A stretch of 29,105 bases of DNA from Christensenella sp. UBA5327. GTDB taxonomy: Bacteria > Bacillota > Clostridia > Christensenellales > Aristaeellaceae. Under the pieces are notes generated by a model. That model was not told the DNA's origin. It did no database searches and saw only the letters and a list, made by a program, of their open reading frames with translations. The translations under genes and the position numbers were made by a program. The stretch is taken from positions 27,909 to 57,013 of the forward strand of contig DHQX01000007.1 of the NCBI GenBank assembly GCA_002411105.1, in the 5' to 3' direction. The stretch's first letter is position 1. Every line of letters begins with the position of its first letter. This document shows, piece after piece, positions 15,216 to 22,170 of this stretch.

Positions 15216-16718
15216 ATGCGCCCAAGAAAGAAGGCGGCTTGCCTGGCTTTGGTGGTTTTCGTGTTGGCGTGGGGGAGCTTGGGAGCGATGGCGCACTCAG
15301 ATGACGCGGCTTTTTGGGAGGCGTTTTTCAGCTCCGACGCCATGACCTATTGCTATTGGCTAAAAGCTCCAAAGCGCGTGCTGAGGTTCCCGGCGCAGTC
15401 CCGGGTGTATATCGAGCAGGACTGGGAAAACGGATGTGTCCTTGATATACAGTTTGCGGGGATGGGGGAAGTGCGCGCCGGCTTTTACGCCTTCAAAGCC
15501 TCTTTTGCCCAGGTGGATCTGGGCGCTTACAGCGACCAGCAGGTGAGGAATATCCTGGCCGATATCCAAAGCCAGTTTAGTTTTGAGCGCTTTGGCGAAA
15601 TAGCGCCTGGGGTAAACGCGGTGTGGATGGATGAGCAGCTTCCGGATGGCAAGGCAAGGCATCTGATGGTGTTTGACGGCGGCTGGGTTTATAATTCAAT
15701 GATGAGGACAAAGGGCGATGCCCCCATCCCGGCGGCTGCGCAGGAAAAACAGGAGCGGCTGATGCGCTCCATGTATACGCCTGAGGGCCGCATCGTAAGA
15801 ACCTGGGATGTGGGGGAGGGGACCATCCTCAGCCTGCCTGATTCCTTCCTGCTGCATGAGCATGCCCAGCAGGCTGGGGACATGCGTAAGGCCAGCCTGT
15901 GTGTGGATGAAACCGGGCAACTGCTTGAGATGGCCAGGCTATCGGTGATGGCGCTAAGCGCTGAGGAGGCCAAGAGCCAGGACGTGTTTCAGACCTTGTC
16001 CACTAAGCTGCCTGGCTTTGAAGAAAACAGGATGTTTGTCCAGAAAGTGGAGGGGCATCCCGGCATCCTGATGTATGACACAGGCGATGGCAAGGTCTAT
16101 TGCGCCGTAGATCAGGGCAGAATCCTGGTGGCCGAGGAGAATATCTATCAGGATAAATCCAAGGATTGGCAGGGGGATTTCTCCCTGGCCGCCATGAGCG
16201 CCCTGCTGGGGCGGGAGGTGGCGTGGCCGGTGCGTTTGCCGCCGGATTACTTCACGCAAAAGATGGGGAATAGGCTGATCATCCCGGTAGGGGAACGCAG
16301 GGTGCGCATGGCGATTCCCGAGGGTTTTGTGGAGCGTATTGCGTTTGACCGGGAGGATGCCAAGCTCATTTCTCTCACCGGGGAAAACGGGCTGCAATAT
16401 ACGCTGCGGGTTATGTTTGTTGATGCGGAGTTGTCGTCTTTTCTGGCGCCGGATGCGCCGGAGCGCGAGGCGATTTTTGCAAATGTGTCAGAGGAGATTG
16501 AAAAAGTTGCTGCTGCGGATGTGGCGGGCGAAAGGCTGACGGCAGCGTATCATAAAGCGGCCCTGATGGGCTTGCCAGGTGGCATCATAACAGGGCGGAG
16601 AGGATATTTGATGGCGTTTTGCCCGCTTGACCGTTATATGGTCGTGCTGTCTGTGTTTAGCCCCAGCGCGGGTTCGCCTGATATAAAGGCGTTTGGAAAT
16701 ATCCTGGCAGTGGAATAA
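15216..16718 (+). CDS. Unrecognised secreted protein
   Basis: A 500-residue protein with a signal peptide: a basic start (MRPRKK), a hydrophobic core and a likely signal peptidase I cut after residue 26 (AMA-HS). The mature part mixes beta-rich and helical stretches with no motif that I recognise; the C-terminal region (about 345-500) reads like a compact alpha/beta domain (RVRMAIPEGFVERIAF, GGIITGRRGYLMAFCP, DRYMVVLSVFSP). GGAAGGAAG precedes the ATG. It follows another secreted protein of almost equal length, but the two are not obviously alike. Translation is in the same direction and there is no full terminator between them, so co-expression is likely. It ends 76 bases from a convergent gene. 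Confidence 0.72.
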   Translation: MRPRKKAACLALVVFVLAWGSLGAMAHSDDAAFWEAFFSSDAMTYCYWLKAPKRVLRFPAQSRVYIEQDWENGCVLDIQFAGMGEVRAGFYAFKASFAQVDLGAYSDQQVRNILADIQSQFSFERFGEIAPGVNAVWMDEQLPDGKARHLMVFDGGWVYNSMMRTKGDAPIPAAAQEKQERLMRSMYTPEGRIVRTWDVGEGTILSLPDSFLLHEHAQQAGDMRKASLCVDETGQLLEMARLSVMALSAEEAKSQDVFQTLSTKLPGFEENRMFVQKVEGHPGILMYDTGDGKVYCAVDQGRILVAEENIYQDKSKDWQGDFSLAAMSALLGREVAWPVRLPPDYFTQKMGNRLIIPVGERRVRMAIPEGFVERIAFDREDAKLISLTGENGLQYTLRVMFVDAELSSFLAPDAPEREAIFANVSEEIEKVAAADVAGERLTAAYHKAALMGLPGGIITGRRGYLMAFCPLDRYMVVLSVFSPSAGSPDIKAFGNILAVE

Positions 16719-16794
16719 ACCAAGCGGGCTCAGCCTGCGTTAAAACCATTGAGCACGAAACAGCGGGTTGCTTGCTGCTTAACGATTTTCGCCC

Positions 16795-17739
16795 TTAGCC
16801 GGCCTGCTGCTCGTGTTTTTTGCGGCGCCTGAAGCGGCTGCGGAAGCGGCGCCTGAGCTTTTTGGCGGGGGGCAGCGAGATCACATGGCCCTGGTCGTGG
16901 AGGATGGTTTCGGGCGGGGATTCAAGGATGGTGGGATTGGCCAGAAAGCGCTGGAAGTTCTGCAAAAAGCGGCTATAGACGATGCCGGCGCAGATGCGCT
17001 CGTCTGCCACCACCCCCATGGGCAGCACGCGCCGGCGCACCGGCTTGCCCTCATTGTCCAGGCCCACCTCCCGCTCGATGTTGCCGATTACCACAAACTG
17101 GCTGGTGGTGCCGAAGTTGTAGATGTGGTGATGCACCGGGGGCAGGCCTACGGAGGCGTTGTTGCTAAAAAACAGCCCGGTGTGGAAGGGGCTGGCATCG
17201 ATGAGATATTTGGGCAGGAGGCCATAACGGTCAAGCAGCCTGCCGATGAACACGATGGTGTTGGCGATGAGGGGGTTCTTCAGCAGCCTGGCCACCTTGA
17301 GCGTGCTGTTGTCGGCGGTTTCCTTCCGGGTGGCCACGATAGCCTCCTGGATACGGGAAGCCACGTCATACACCGTGTCCCGGGGGTCGAACTTGCACTT
17401 GGCGATGTTTTCCCGGTCCGAGCCATCGGCGGTGTTCTGCAACACCGCGAAGGACACCACGATTTCCTTGCGGGTGTAAAAGCGCTTGTTGGCGATGAAG
17501 CGGTTGAGCTCCGGCAGCTGGGAGATGGAGCGGACATAAGCCGCCAAAATCAGCTCCATAAAGGAGATCTGGTGGCCTTCCATGCGCTTTTCGGCAACAT
17601 AGCGGGCCAGCGGCTCGTAGGGGAGCTTCAAGGTGGTCATCACTTGGGCATCGCAGCGCATGGGCATAATATAGGGGGTGAGTGCCACCACCGGGTCAAT
17701 GTCCTTGACCAGGAAACCATCACTTCGCTTGCCAAACAT
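16795..17739 (-). CDS. Stand-alone 2-oxoacid dehydrogenase E2-like acyltransferase-fold protein
   Basis: A 314-residue protein matching the catalytic domain fold of E2 (CAT-like) acyltransferases, without lipoyl or E1/E3-binding domains. E2 enzymes carry a DHRxxDG motif with the catalytic His. The equivalent here is DERICAG (246-252), so His is replaced by Glu247 and the second Asp by Ala. From memory, a clostridial family of such short E2-like proteins commonly has DERICDG, so the Glu is a family trait and the Ala is the local difference. The C-terminus is strongly basic (KKLRRRFRSRFRRRKK, about 293-308). No E1 or E3 gene is near. GAGGGA lies before the ATG at 17739 and a good promoter sits upstream. 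Classical acyl transfer is unlikely; the actual role is unknown. Confidence 0.78.
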   Translation of the reverse strand: MFGKRSDGFLVKDIDPVVALTPYIMPMRCDAQVMTTLKLPYEPLARYVAEKRMEGHQISFMELILAAYVRSISQLPELNRFIANKRFYTRKEIVVSFAVLQNTADGSDRENIAKCKFDPRDTVYDVASRIQEAIVATRKETADNSTLKVARLLKNPLIANTIVFIGRLLDRYGLLPKYLIDASPFHTGLFFSNNASVGLPPVHHHIYNFGTTSQFVVIGNIEREVGLDNEGKPVRRRVLPMGVVADERICAGIVYSRFLQNFQRFLANPTILESPPETILHDQGHVISLPPAKKLRRRFRSRFRRRKKHEQQAG

Positions 17740-17773
17740 CGCAATCCCTCATTCCTGGTAGTTAAGTAAGCGA

Positions 17774-17802
17774 AGTATAGACGGAATGGGGATTTTTGTC
17801 AA
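17774..17802 (-). promoter_or_regulatory. Sigma-A promoter for the E2-like gene
   Basis: On the minus strand, TTGACA at 17802-17797, a 17-base spacer and TATACT at 17779-17774 match the housekeeping consensus in 11 of 12 positions. The start codon is 35 bases downstream of the -10. An imperfect inverted pair (AGACGGAAT with ATTTCGTCT) brackets the promoter and could be an operator. Confidence 0.8.
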
Positions 17803-17861
17803 TTTCGTCTGATTGTATATTTGTGCTATGTGTAAAATCCGCAGGGGTTGATAAGGCTGGC

Positions 17862-17890
17862 TTGACAGCCTTGCGATATGCTCCTACACT
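17862..17890 (+). promoter_or_regulatory. Sigma-A promoter for the nucleoside hydrolase/transporter operon
   Basis: TTGACA at 17862-17867, a 17-base spacer and TACACT at 17885-17890 lie 42 bases before the nucleoside hydrolase ATG. The -35 is perfect and the -10 differs in two places. Confidence 0.7.
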
Positions 17891-17931
17891 GGGGATAAAT
17901 CACATGATTATGCAAGGGGTGAAGTGCCGTC

Positions 17932-18891
17932 ATGTTATGGGAAGAAGTCTTTGGAAAAGCGGAATACGCCAGCATTGCCACCCGGCTGGGGAAGCCTGTG
18001 AGCGGGGCTGATGTTGTGCTGGATACCGACGCCTATAACGAAATTGACGACCAGTTTGCCCTGGCTTACCTGGTGCGCTCTGAGCCCTTCTGCCGGGTGC
18101 GTGCCATGACCGCGGCGCCCTTTTACAGCCACCCCTCCAGGGGGCGTGCCGTGCGCTCTGACAGTCCCGCGGACGGCATGGAGCGCAGCTATCGGGAGAT
18201 TCTGAAAGTGCTGGCTCTGATGGACAGAGATGATCTGAACCCCTTTGTGTTCCGGGGATCACCCCAGTATCTGCCAGGCCCCCTTGAACCAGTCCGGTCT
18301 GAGGCGGCTGGGAAGATCATTGAGATATCAAAGGATTATGACGCTATAACCCCCTTGTATGTGGTAGCCATAGGAGCGCTTACCAACGTGGCCTCTGCCC
18401 TGCTGATGGACACCACCCTTCGGGATCGGATTGTAGTGGTGTGGCTGGGTGGGCACGCCAGACACTATCACATGGCCTCAGACTTTAACCTGGAGCAGGA
18501 TGTTGATGCTGCCCGGGTGGTGTTTGGCTGCGGGGTGCCCCTGGTGCAGCTGCCTTGCCTGGGGGTGGTGAGCGAGTTCCGCTTCTCAAAGGCGGAACTG
18601 GAGCATCTCTTCCGCGGCAAAAACGCACTGTGCGACTATCTGATCGACAACACCTTCAGCTATATGAACCAGCCCGATGAGGCCCGTTTCTGGAGCAAGC
18701 CCCTGTGGGATGTGGCAGCAGTGGCCTGGCTGATGCCTGGAGACATGATGCTGGATCGCATTCTCCCGGCCATGATTCCTCAGGCGGATTTCAACCACAG
18801 CTACCCGCTGGAGGGCCCACCCATCCGTTATGTCTACTATGTGAAAAAGGACGCCCTGACAAATGACCTGGTGACAAAGCTTTGTCAATGA
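17932..18891 (+). CDS. Nucleoside hydrolase family protein
   Basis: A 319-residue protein of the nucleoside hydrolase fold, which splits N-ribosides into base and ribose using a Ca2+ ion held by an Asp cluster. The N-terminal cluster is seen as DTDAYNEIDDQFALAY (D31, D33, D39, D40), a known variant of the more common DTDxGxDDA. The substrate loop DFNLEQDVDAA (184-194) matches the E-F-N-x-x-x-D-P-E-A pattern, and D260 in LWDVAAVAWL fits the late metal ligand. No signal peptide is seen, so it is cytoplasmic. AGGGGTGA precedes the ATG at 17932. It is the first gene before a sugar-type ABC transporter, so the imported compound may be a nucleoside or an N-glycoside. Base specificity cannot be read from the sequence. 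Confidence 0.88.
   Translation: MLWEEVFGKAEYASIATRLGKPVSGADVVLDTDAYNEIDDQFALAYLVRSEPFCRVRAMTAAPFYSHPSRGRAVRSDSPADGMERSYREILKVLALMDRDDLNPFVFRGSPQYLPGPLEPVRSEAAGKIIEISKDYDAITPLYVVAIGALTNVASALLMDTTLRDRIVVVWLGGHARHYHMASDFNLEQDVDAARVVFGCGVPLVQLPCLGVVSEFRFSKAELEHLFRGKNALCDYLIDNTFSYMNQPDEARFWSKPLWDVAAVAWLMPGDMMLDRILPAMIPQADFNHSYPLEGPPIRYVYYVKKDALTNDLVTKLCQ
18872..18887. promoter_or_regulatory. Perfect 16-bp palindrome, candidate operator
   Basis: TGACAAAGCTTTGTCA is a perfect palindrome covering the last codons of the nucleoside hydrolase gene and ends 61 bases before the solute-binding protein start. Its half-site, including AAGCTTTGTC, recurs in the aldolase leader near 22138-22157. Length and symmetry fit a dimeric regulator; no regulator gene is in the window. 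Confidence 0.45.
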
Positions 18892-18948
18892 GGTTATAGC
18901 CGCTTGCGCGGTGATAATAATCATCCAATAAGGAGGCGAACCACCCCA

Positions 18949-20238
18949 ATGCCAATGAGAAAATTCCTATCCCTGCTGCTGGCGGTTATGATGCTGGCCA
19001 CCCTGACTGGTGCCCTGGCCCAGTCCGGCGGCGATGTTGTGACGATCAAGCTGATGATGTCCCAGACTCAGGAGCCGGGCGTGAGCGCCGCGGTGGCGGC
19101 GTTCAATGAAGCCTACAAGGGAAAGTATGTCTGCGAGGCGGACTACCTGGCTTTTGACAACGTGTTTGAGACGCTGGAGATTCTCATGTCCTCCAAATCC
19201 TCCGAGTATGACGTATTCGCGGCTGACGGCCCCAACATTGCGGCCTATGCCACCCGCGGCTACCTGGCGCCGTTGACCGGCCACTTCACCCCGGAGGAGG
19301 TGGCCCTGTTCACCCCGCCCATGCAGGACGAGTGCGTGTATAAAGGCGAGCTGTATGGTTCTGCCATGGGGGACTCTTCGCTGGTGATGTACTACAACAC
19401 CAAGCTTCTGGAGGAGGCGGGTGTCACCTATGATTTTCAGGCCCTGACCGGGGAGAACCGTATCAGCTGGGAGGAGCTGGTCAAGATTGCCAAGGAAGCC
19501 CAGGCTAAGCTAGATCCGGACGGCTCTAAGGGCATCGCCGGCATTGAGTTCCAGCAGGTAGGCCGCACCTATCACATGAACGTTTTGGCCAATGATCTTG
19601 GCGGCAAGAACATCGGCGAGGACGGCTTTGCGGTGGATGGTATCCTCAATGGTCCTGAATGGATTCAGGCGCTGACCTGGTATCAGCAGCAGGTGGAGGA
19701 CGGGGTGTTCACCAAGGGCATTCCCGCCAACGAGACCAGCAGCTATTTCATGGCTGACAAGATCATTTTCTATCTGGGGACCACTGCCATGCCCGGCAAC
19801 TTTGATCGCAATGGCATGACCCACTACGCTTACACCTATGTTCCCTATTTTGAGGGGCATGAGGAAGATGTCACCACCTCCTGCGGCAGCTGGACGGTGG
19901 GGATGAACCCCTACTCTGACAAGGTGGAGGCGGCGGTTGCCTTCATCAAGTACCTGACGCTGTATGATGGCGCGGATGTGTACATCAACGCCTCCGGCAT
20001 GGTGCCGGCGCTGACCCGCCAGTTCACTGAGGAATTGATGACTGCCAAGCCCTACCTGCGCATTGCCCAATATGAAGGCGCCAACACCGCCCTGGTGCGT
20101 GCGGTGACCCCTGGCTTTAACGAGTACGCCACCGCTGTCAACGCCCTGTGGGAAAACGTCCGCAACGGCTCTGATCCTGTCAAGGCCGCTGATAACTGTG
20201 TGGACGAGCTGAAGACTGCTTTTCTGGAATACGAGTAA
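18949..20238 (+). CDS. Extracellular sugar-type solute-binding protein (family 1)
   Basis: A 429-residue ABC-transporter binding protein. The signal peptide has a basic start (MPMRK), a hydrophobic core and an A-L-A cut site after residue 24 (GALA-QS). There is no lipobox cysteine, although most Gram-positive binding proteins are lipoproteins, so retention at the membrane is unexplained. The mature part has the typical family 1 layout, with VTIKLMMSQTQEPG early, YDVFAADGPNIAAYATRG, then GSAMGDSSLVMYYNTKLL and the SCGSWTVGMNPYS segment. The ATG at 18949 is chosen because AGGAGG lies 12 bases before it. It is 57 bases after the nucleoside hydrolase and followed by two permeases, so the ligand is probably a sugar or glycoside, possibly a nucleoside. 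Confidence 0.9.
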   Translation: MPMRKFLSLLLAVMMLATLTGALAQSGGDVVTIKLMMSQTQEPGVSAAVAAFNEAYKGKYVCEADYLAFDNVFETLEILMSSKSSEYDVFAADGPNIAAYATRGYLAPLTGHFTPEEVALFTPPMQDECVYKGELYGSAMGDSSLVMYYNTKLLEEAGVTYDFQALTGENRISWEELVKIAKEAQAKLDPDGSKGIAGIEFQQVGRTYHMNVLANDLGGKNIGEDGFAVDGILNGPEWIQALTWYQQQVEDGVFTKGIPANETSSYFMADKIIFYLGTTAMPGNFDRNGMTHYAYTYVPYFEGHEEDVTTSCGSWTVGMNPYSDKVEAAVAFIKYLTLYDGADVYINASGMVPALTRQFTEELMTAKPYLRIAQYEGANTALVRAVTPGFNEYATAVNALWENVRNGSDPVKAADNCVDELKTAFLEYE

Positions 20239-20254
20239 AACAAGCCGATGCACA

Positions 20255-20292
20255 AGCCGGGGAAGGGTTTGCCAGACAGACCCTCCCCGGCT
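20255..20292 (+). repeat. Long hairpin between binding protein and permease
   Basis: AGCCGGGGAAGGGT pairs with ACCCTCCCCGGCT as 13 base pairs with one bulged A and an 11-base loop. No T run follows. A hairpin at this place in binding-protein/permease operons usually protects the upstream message and lowers downstream expression, giving more binding protein than permease. Confidence 0.65.
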
Positions 20293-20323
20293 CATCAATC
20301 CGTGACTTTTGGTGATTAAATTA

Positions 20324-21205
20324 ATGGAAAGAACGCTAAGGGACCGGGACAGGTCCAGAATGCTGTTGAAAATAGCGCCCTATCTGCTGATTTCCCCCGC
20401 GCTTGTCTTTATTCTGGTGTTCAAGATCTACCCCATCATCTCGGTGGTGGCGGGCTCCTTTATCCGCCGGGGAGAGCTGTCTGTAAGGACGTATGAGATC
20501 CTCTTTGGGGACCGGGTATTCTGGAACGCTTTTTTGACGACGCTGAAGATGAACGCGGTGATGATCCCGCTGCAGATCGTGATCTCACTGATTCTGGCGC
20601 TTCTGATCAACAATACCATAAAAGGTGTGGGCGTCTTTCGGAGCATCTACTATCTGCCGGTCACCATGGCGATCTCGGTGGCTTCTGTTACCTGGGGGCT
20701 GATGATGAACGTGAACAACGGGGTGTTCAACAGCCTGCTATCGCTGATCGGTGTGCCGCGCCAGGGGTTTTTCACTGATCCCAACCAGGCGCTGTGGTGC
20801 ATTGTGCTGATGGCCACCTGGAAGGGCTGCGGATACTGGATGATGTATTTGCTGGCGGGGCTCAAGGGCGTTGATACCGCCATTTATGAGTCCGCCAAAA
20901 TAGACGGTGCGGGCTATTTCACGGTGCTGTTCAAGATCACCCTCCCACTTATTCGCCATGCCATGCTCTTTGTGCTGGTTGCCAACACCAGCGCCAACAT
21001 GCTGCTGTTCGCTCCTTCAAAGCTCATCACCGAGGGCGGCCCGCAAAACAGCACCAATGTGCTGATGTATGAGGTGTATAAGTCCGCTTTCAGAAATGGC
21101 AACATGTCCCGTGCCGGGGCCATCACAGCGATCTTGCTGCTGTTGATCGTGCTGATGGTGTACTTGCAGTTCAAGCTGATGAACCGCGGGGAGGAAGACG
21201 CATGA
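20324..21205 (+). CDS. Carbohydrate ABC transporter permease (MalF/UgpA-type)
   Basis: A 293-residue membrane permease with six predicted helices. The start is cytoplasmic and basic (MERTLRDRDRSRM) and runs into LLISPALVFILVFKIYP, the usual first helix of MalF/UgpA-type CUT1 permeases. The ATPase-contacting EAA loop is YESAKIDGAGYFTVLFKITL (about 188-207). The ATG at 20324 is preferred; TTG at 20309 and GTG at 20312 are in frame just upstream, and no start has a good ribosome binding site, which fits reduced expression behind the hairpin. Its stop overlaps the ATG of the second permease (ATGA). No ATPase is present, so a shared MsmK-type ATPase elsewhere is likely. Confidence 0.92.
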   Translation: MERTLRDRDRSRMLLKIAPYLLISPALVFILVFKIYPIISVVAGSFIRRGELSVRTYEILFGDRVFWNAFLTTLKMNAVMIPLQIVISLILALLINNTIKGVGVFRSIYYLPVTMAISVASVTWGLMMNVNNGVFNSLLSLIGVPRQGFFTDPNQALWCIVLMATWKGCGYWMMYLLAGLKGVDTAIYESAKIDGAGYFTVLFKITLPLIRHAMLFVLVANTSANMLLFAPSKLITEGGPQNSTNVLMYEVYKSAFRNGNMSRAGAITAILLLLIVLMVYLQFKLMNRGEEDA

Positions 21206-21309
21206 GCACACTGATATCCAAACGCCAGAAAAGGGCGCTGTCCCATACAGCTCTGTATTTTGTGCTGGGCTTGATTGCTATGATCGCCCTTTTTCCATGG
21301 TATATGTGA
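21202..21309 (+). pseudogene. N-terminal part of second permease, frameshifted
   Basis: An ATG at 21202 overlapping the first permease's stop (ATGA) opens a 35-codon frame ending at TGA 21307-21309. It encodes the normal cytoplasmic start (MSTLISKRQKRALSHTALY) and most of the first membrane helix (FVLGLIAMIALFP). The rest of the permease continues in another frame from 21297. Adding one base near the run at 21290-21296 (T5C2) joins them as ...IALFPMVYVILASF..., the expected MalG-type helix. The lost base is therefore in the homopolymer, by mutation or by sequencing error. Confidence 0.8.
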
Positions 21310-22061
21310 TCCTGGCCTCCTTCAGGACTGACTATGAGATTTTCAAGTATGCGCTGCCTTTTTCTAAAAACACCATCATCCCGGTGGAATGGACGATGGG
21401 GAACTATCGGGAGATTTTTGATAAGTTCCAGTTTGCCACACCGCTGAAGAACACCTTCATCGTGGTTGGCATCCTGGTGCCCATCAACCTGTTGATTTCC
21501 TCTCTTGCCGGCTATGCCTTTGCCTTTTTCAACTTTAAGGGGAAAAAGCTGCTGTTTTCCATTTTCATCGTGTCCTTTATGGTGCCCATTGATTCCATAG
21601 CCCTCCCGCTCTATTCCTTTATCGCCTCCTTAGGGCTGGTGGACTCCTATTGGGCGCTGATATTGCCCAGTGTGTCAAGCGGGCTTGCGATGTTCCTGTT
21701 CACCCAGTTTTTCAGGAGCCTGCCGGAGAGCCTGCTGGAGGCGGCGCGGATTGACGGCGCCAGCCTCATTCAGGTGTTTATCAAGATCGTGCTGCCCCTG
21801 TCGGTTCCTGTGATTATCACGGCGGGGCTGATGATCTTCGTCACCGAGTGGAACAACTACCTGTGGCCGCTGCTGGTTACTCGCTCGCCTGATGTGCGTA
21901 CCATCCAGGTGGCCCTGGCCTATTTTAAGGATGAGCATGAGACCTTCTGGAGCTTTATCTATGCGGCCTCCTCCATCTCTGCGGTGGTTCCGGTGCTGCT
22001 GTTTTTGCCACTTCAGAAGTACTTTGTCCAGGGGGTCACCTCAAGCGGGCTGAAGGGGTAA
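21297..22061 (+). CDS. Carbohydrate ABC transporter permease (MalG-type), main part of a frameshifted gene
   Basis: The open frame codes for 254 residues; together with the fragment at 21202-21309 and one inserted base the gene would encode 286 residues, the normal MalG-type length. The EAA loop is intact as LLEAARIDGASLIQVFIKIVL, and the last helix region ends with the usual FVQGVTSSGLKG. By itself this frame would begin inside helix 1 and lack the cytoplasmic N-terminus, so ATG 21297 is probably not a natural start. It pairs with the preceding MalF-type permease. If the frameshift is genuine, the transporter is likely dead unless the ATG reinitiates, which is possible because the upstream stop lies just past it. 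Confidence 0.85.
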   Translation: MVYVILASFRTDYEIFKYALPFSKNTIIPVEWTMGNYREIFDKFQFATPLKNTFIVVGILVPINLLISSLAGYAFAFFNFKGKKLLFSIFIVSFMVPIDSIALPLYSFIASLGLVDSYWALILPSVSSGLAMFLFTQFFRSLPESLLEAARIDGASLIQVFIKIVLPLSVPVIITAGLMIFVTEWNNYLWPLLVTRSPDVRTIQVALAYFKDEHETFWSFIYAASSISAVVPVLLFLPLQKYFVQGVTSSGLKG

Positions 22062-22100
22062 CAAGTGCGGGCGAATTTCGTCCCGCATGGACAAAATCGT

Positions 22101-22129
22101 TTGACAGCGCATCACAACAAAGGTATACT
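22101..22129 (+). promoter_or_regulatory. Sigma-A promoter for the aldolase gene
   Basis: TTGACA at 22101-22106, a 17-base spacer and TATACT at 22124-22129 match the consensus in 11 of 12 positions. The ATG of fba is 41 bases past the -10. Confidence 0.85.
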
Positions 22130-22140
22130 GTACGAAAAAG

Positions 22141-22157
22141 CTTTGTCTTTGACAAAG
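22141..22157 (+). promoter_or_regulatory. 7-bp hairpin in the aldolase leader, next to the ribosome binding site
   Basis: CTTTGTC, loop TTT and GACAAAG pair perfectly, and AGGAGG follows after two bases (22160-22165). The sequence AAGCTTTGTC at its left edge is also in the palindrome at 18872-18887. It could bind a regulator as DNA or protect or mask the ribosome binding site as RNA. Confidence 0.5.
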
Positions 22158-22170
22158 AGAGGAGGCAGTT

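Noticed and set aside
16724..16738. Hairpin GCGGGC-TCA-GCCTGC as terminator of the second secreted-protein gene
   Set aside because: Six pairs with one G-U, a 3-base loop and no T run; too weak to call.
21288..21297. Programmed -1 frameshifting in the second permease
   Set aside because: The site lacks an X-XXY-YYZ heptamer and no stimulatory structure is evident; a lost base in the homopolymer is simpler.
22066..22086. Hairpin after the second permease
   Set aside because: GCGGG/CCCGC with a bulge and a 3-base loop and no T run; may slow transcription but not a supported terminator.
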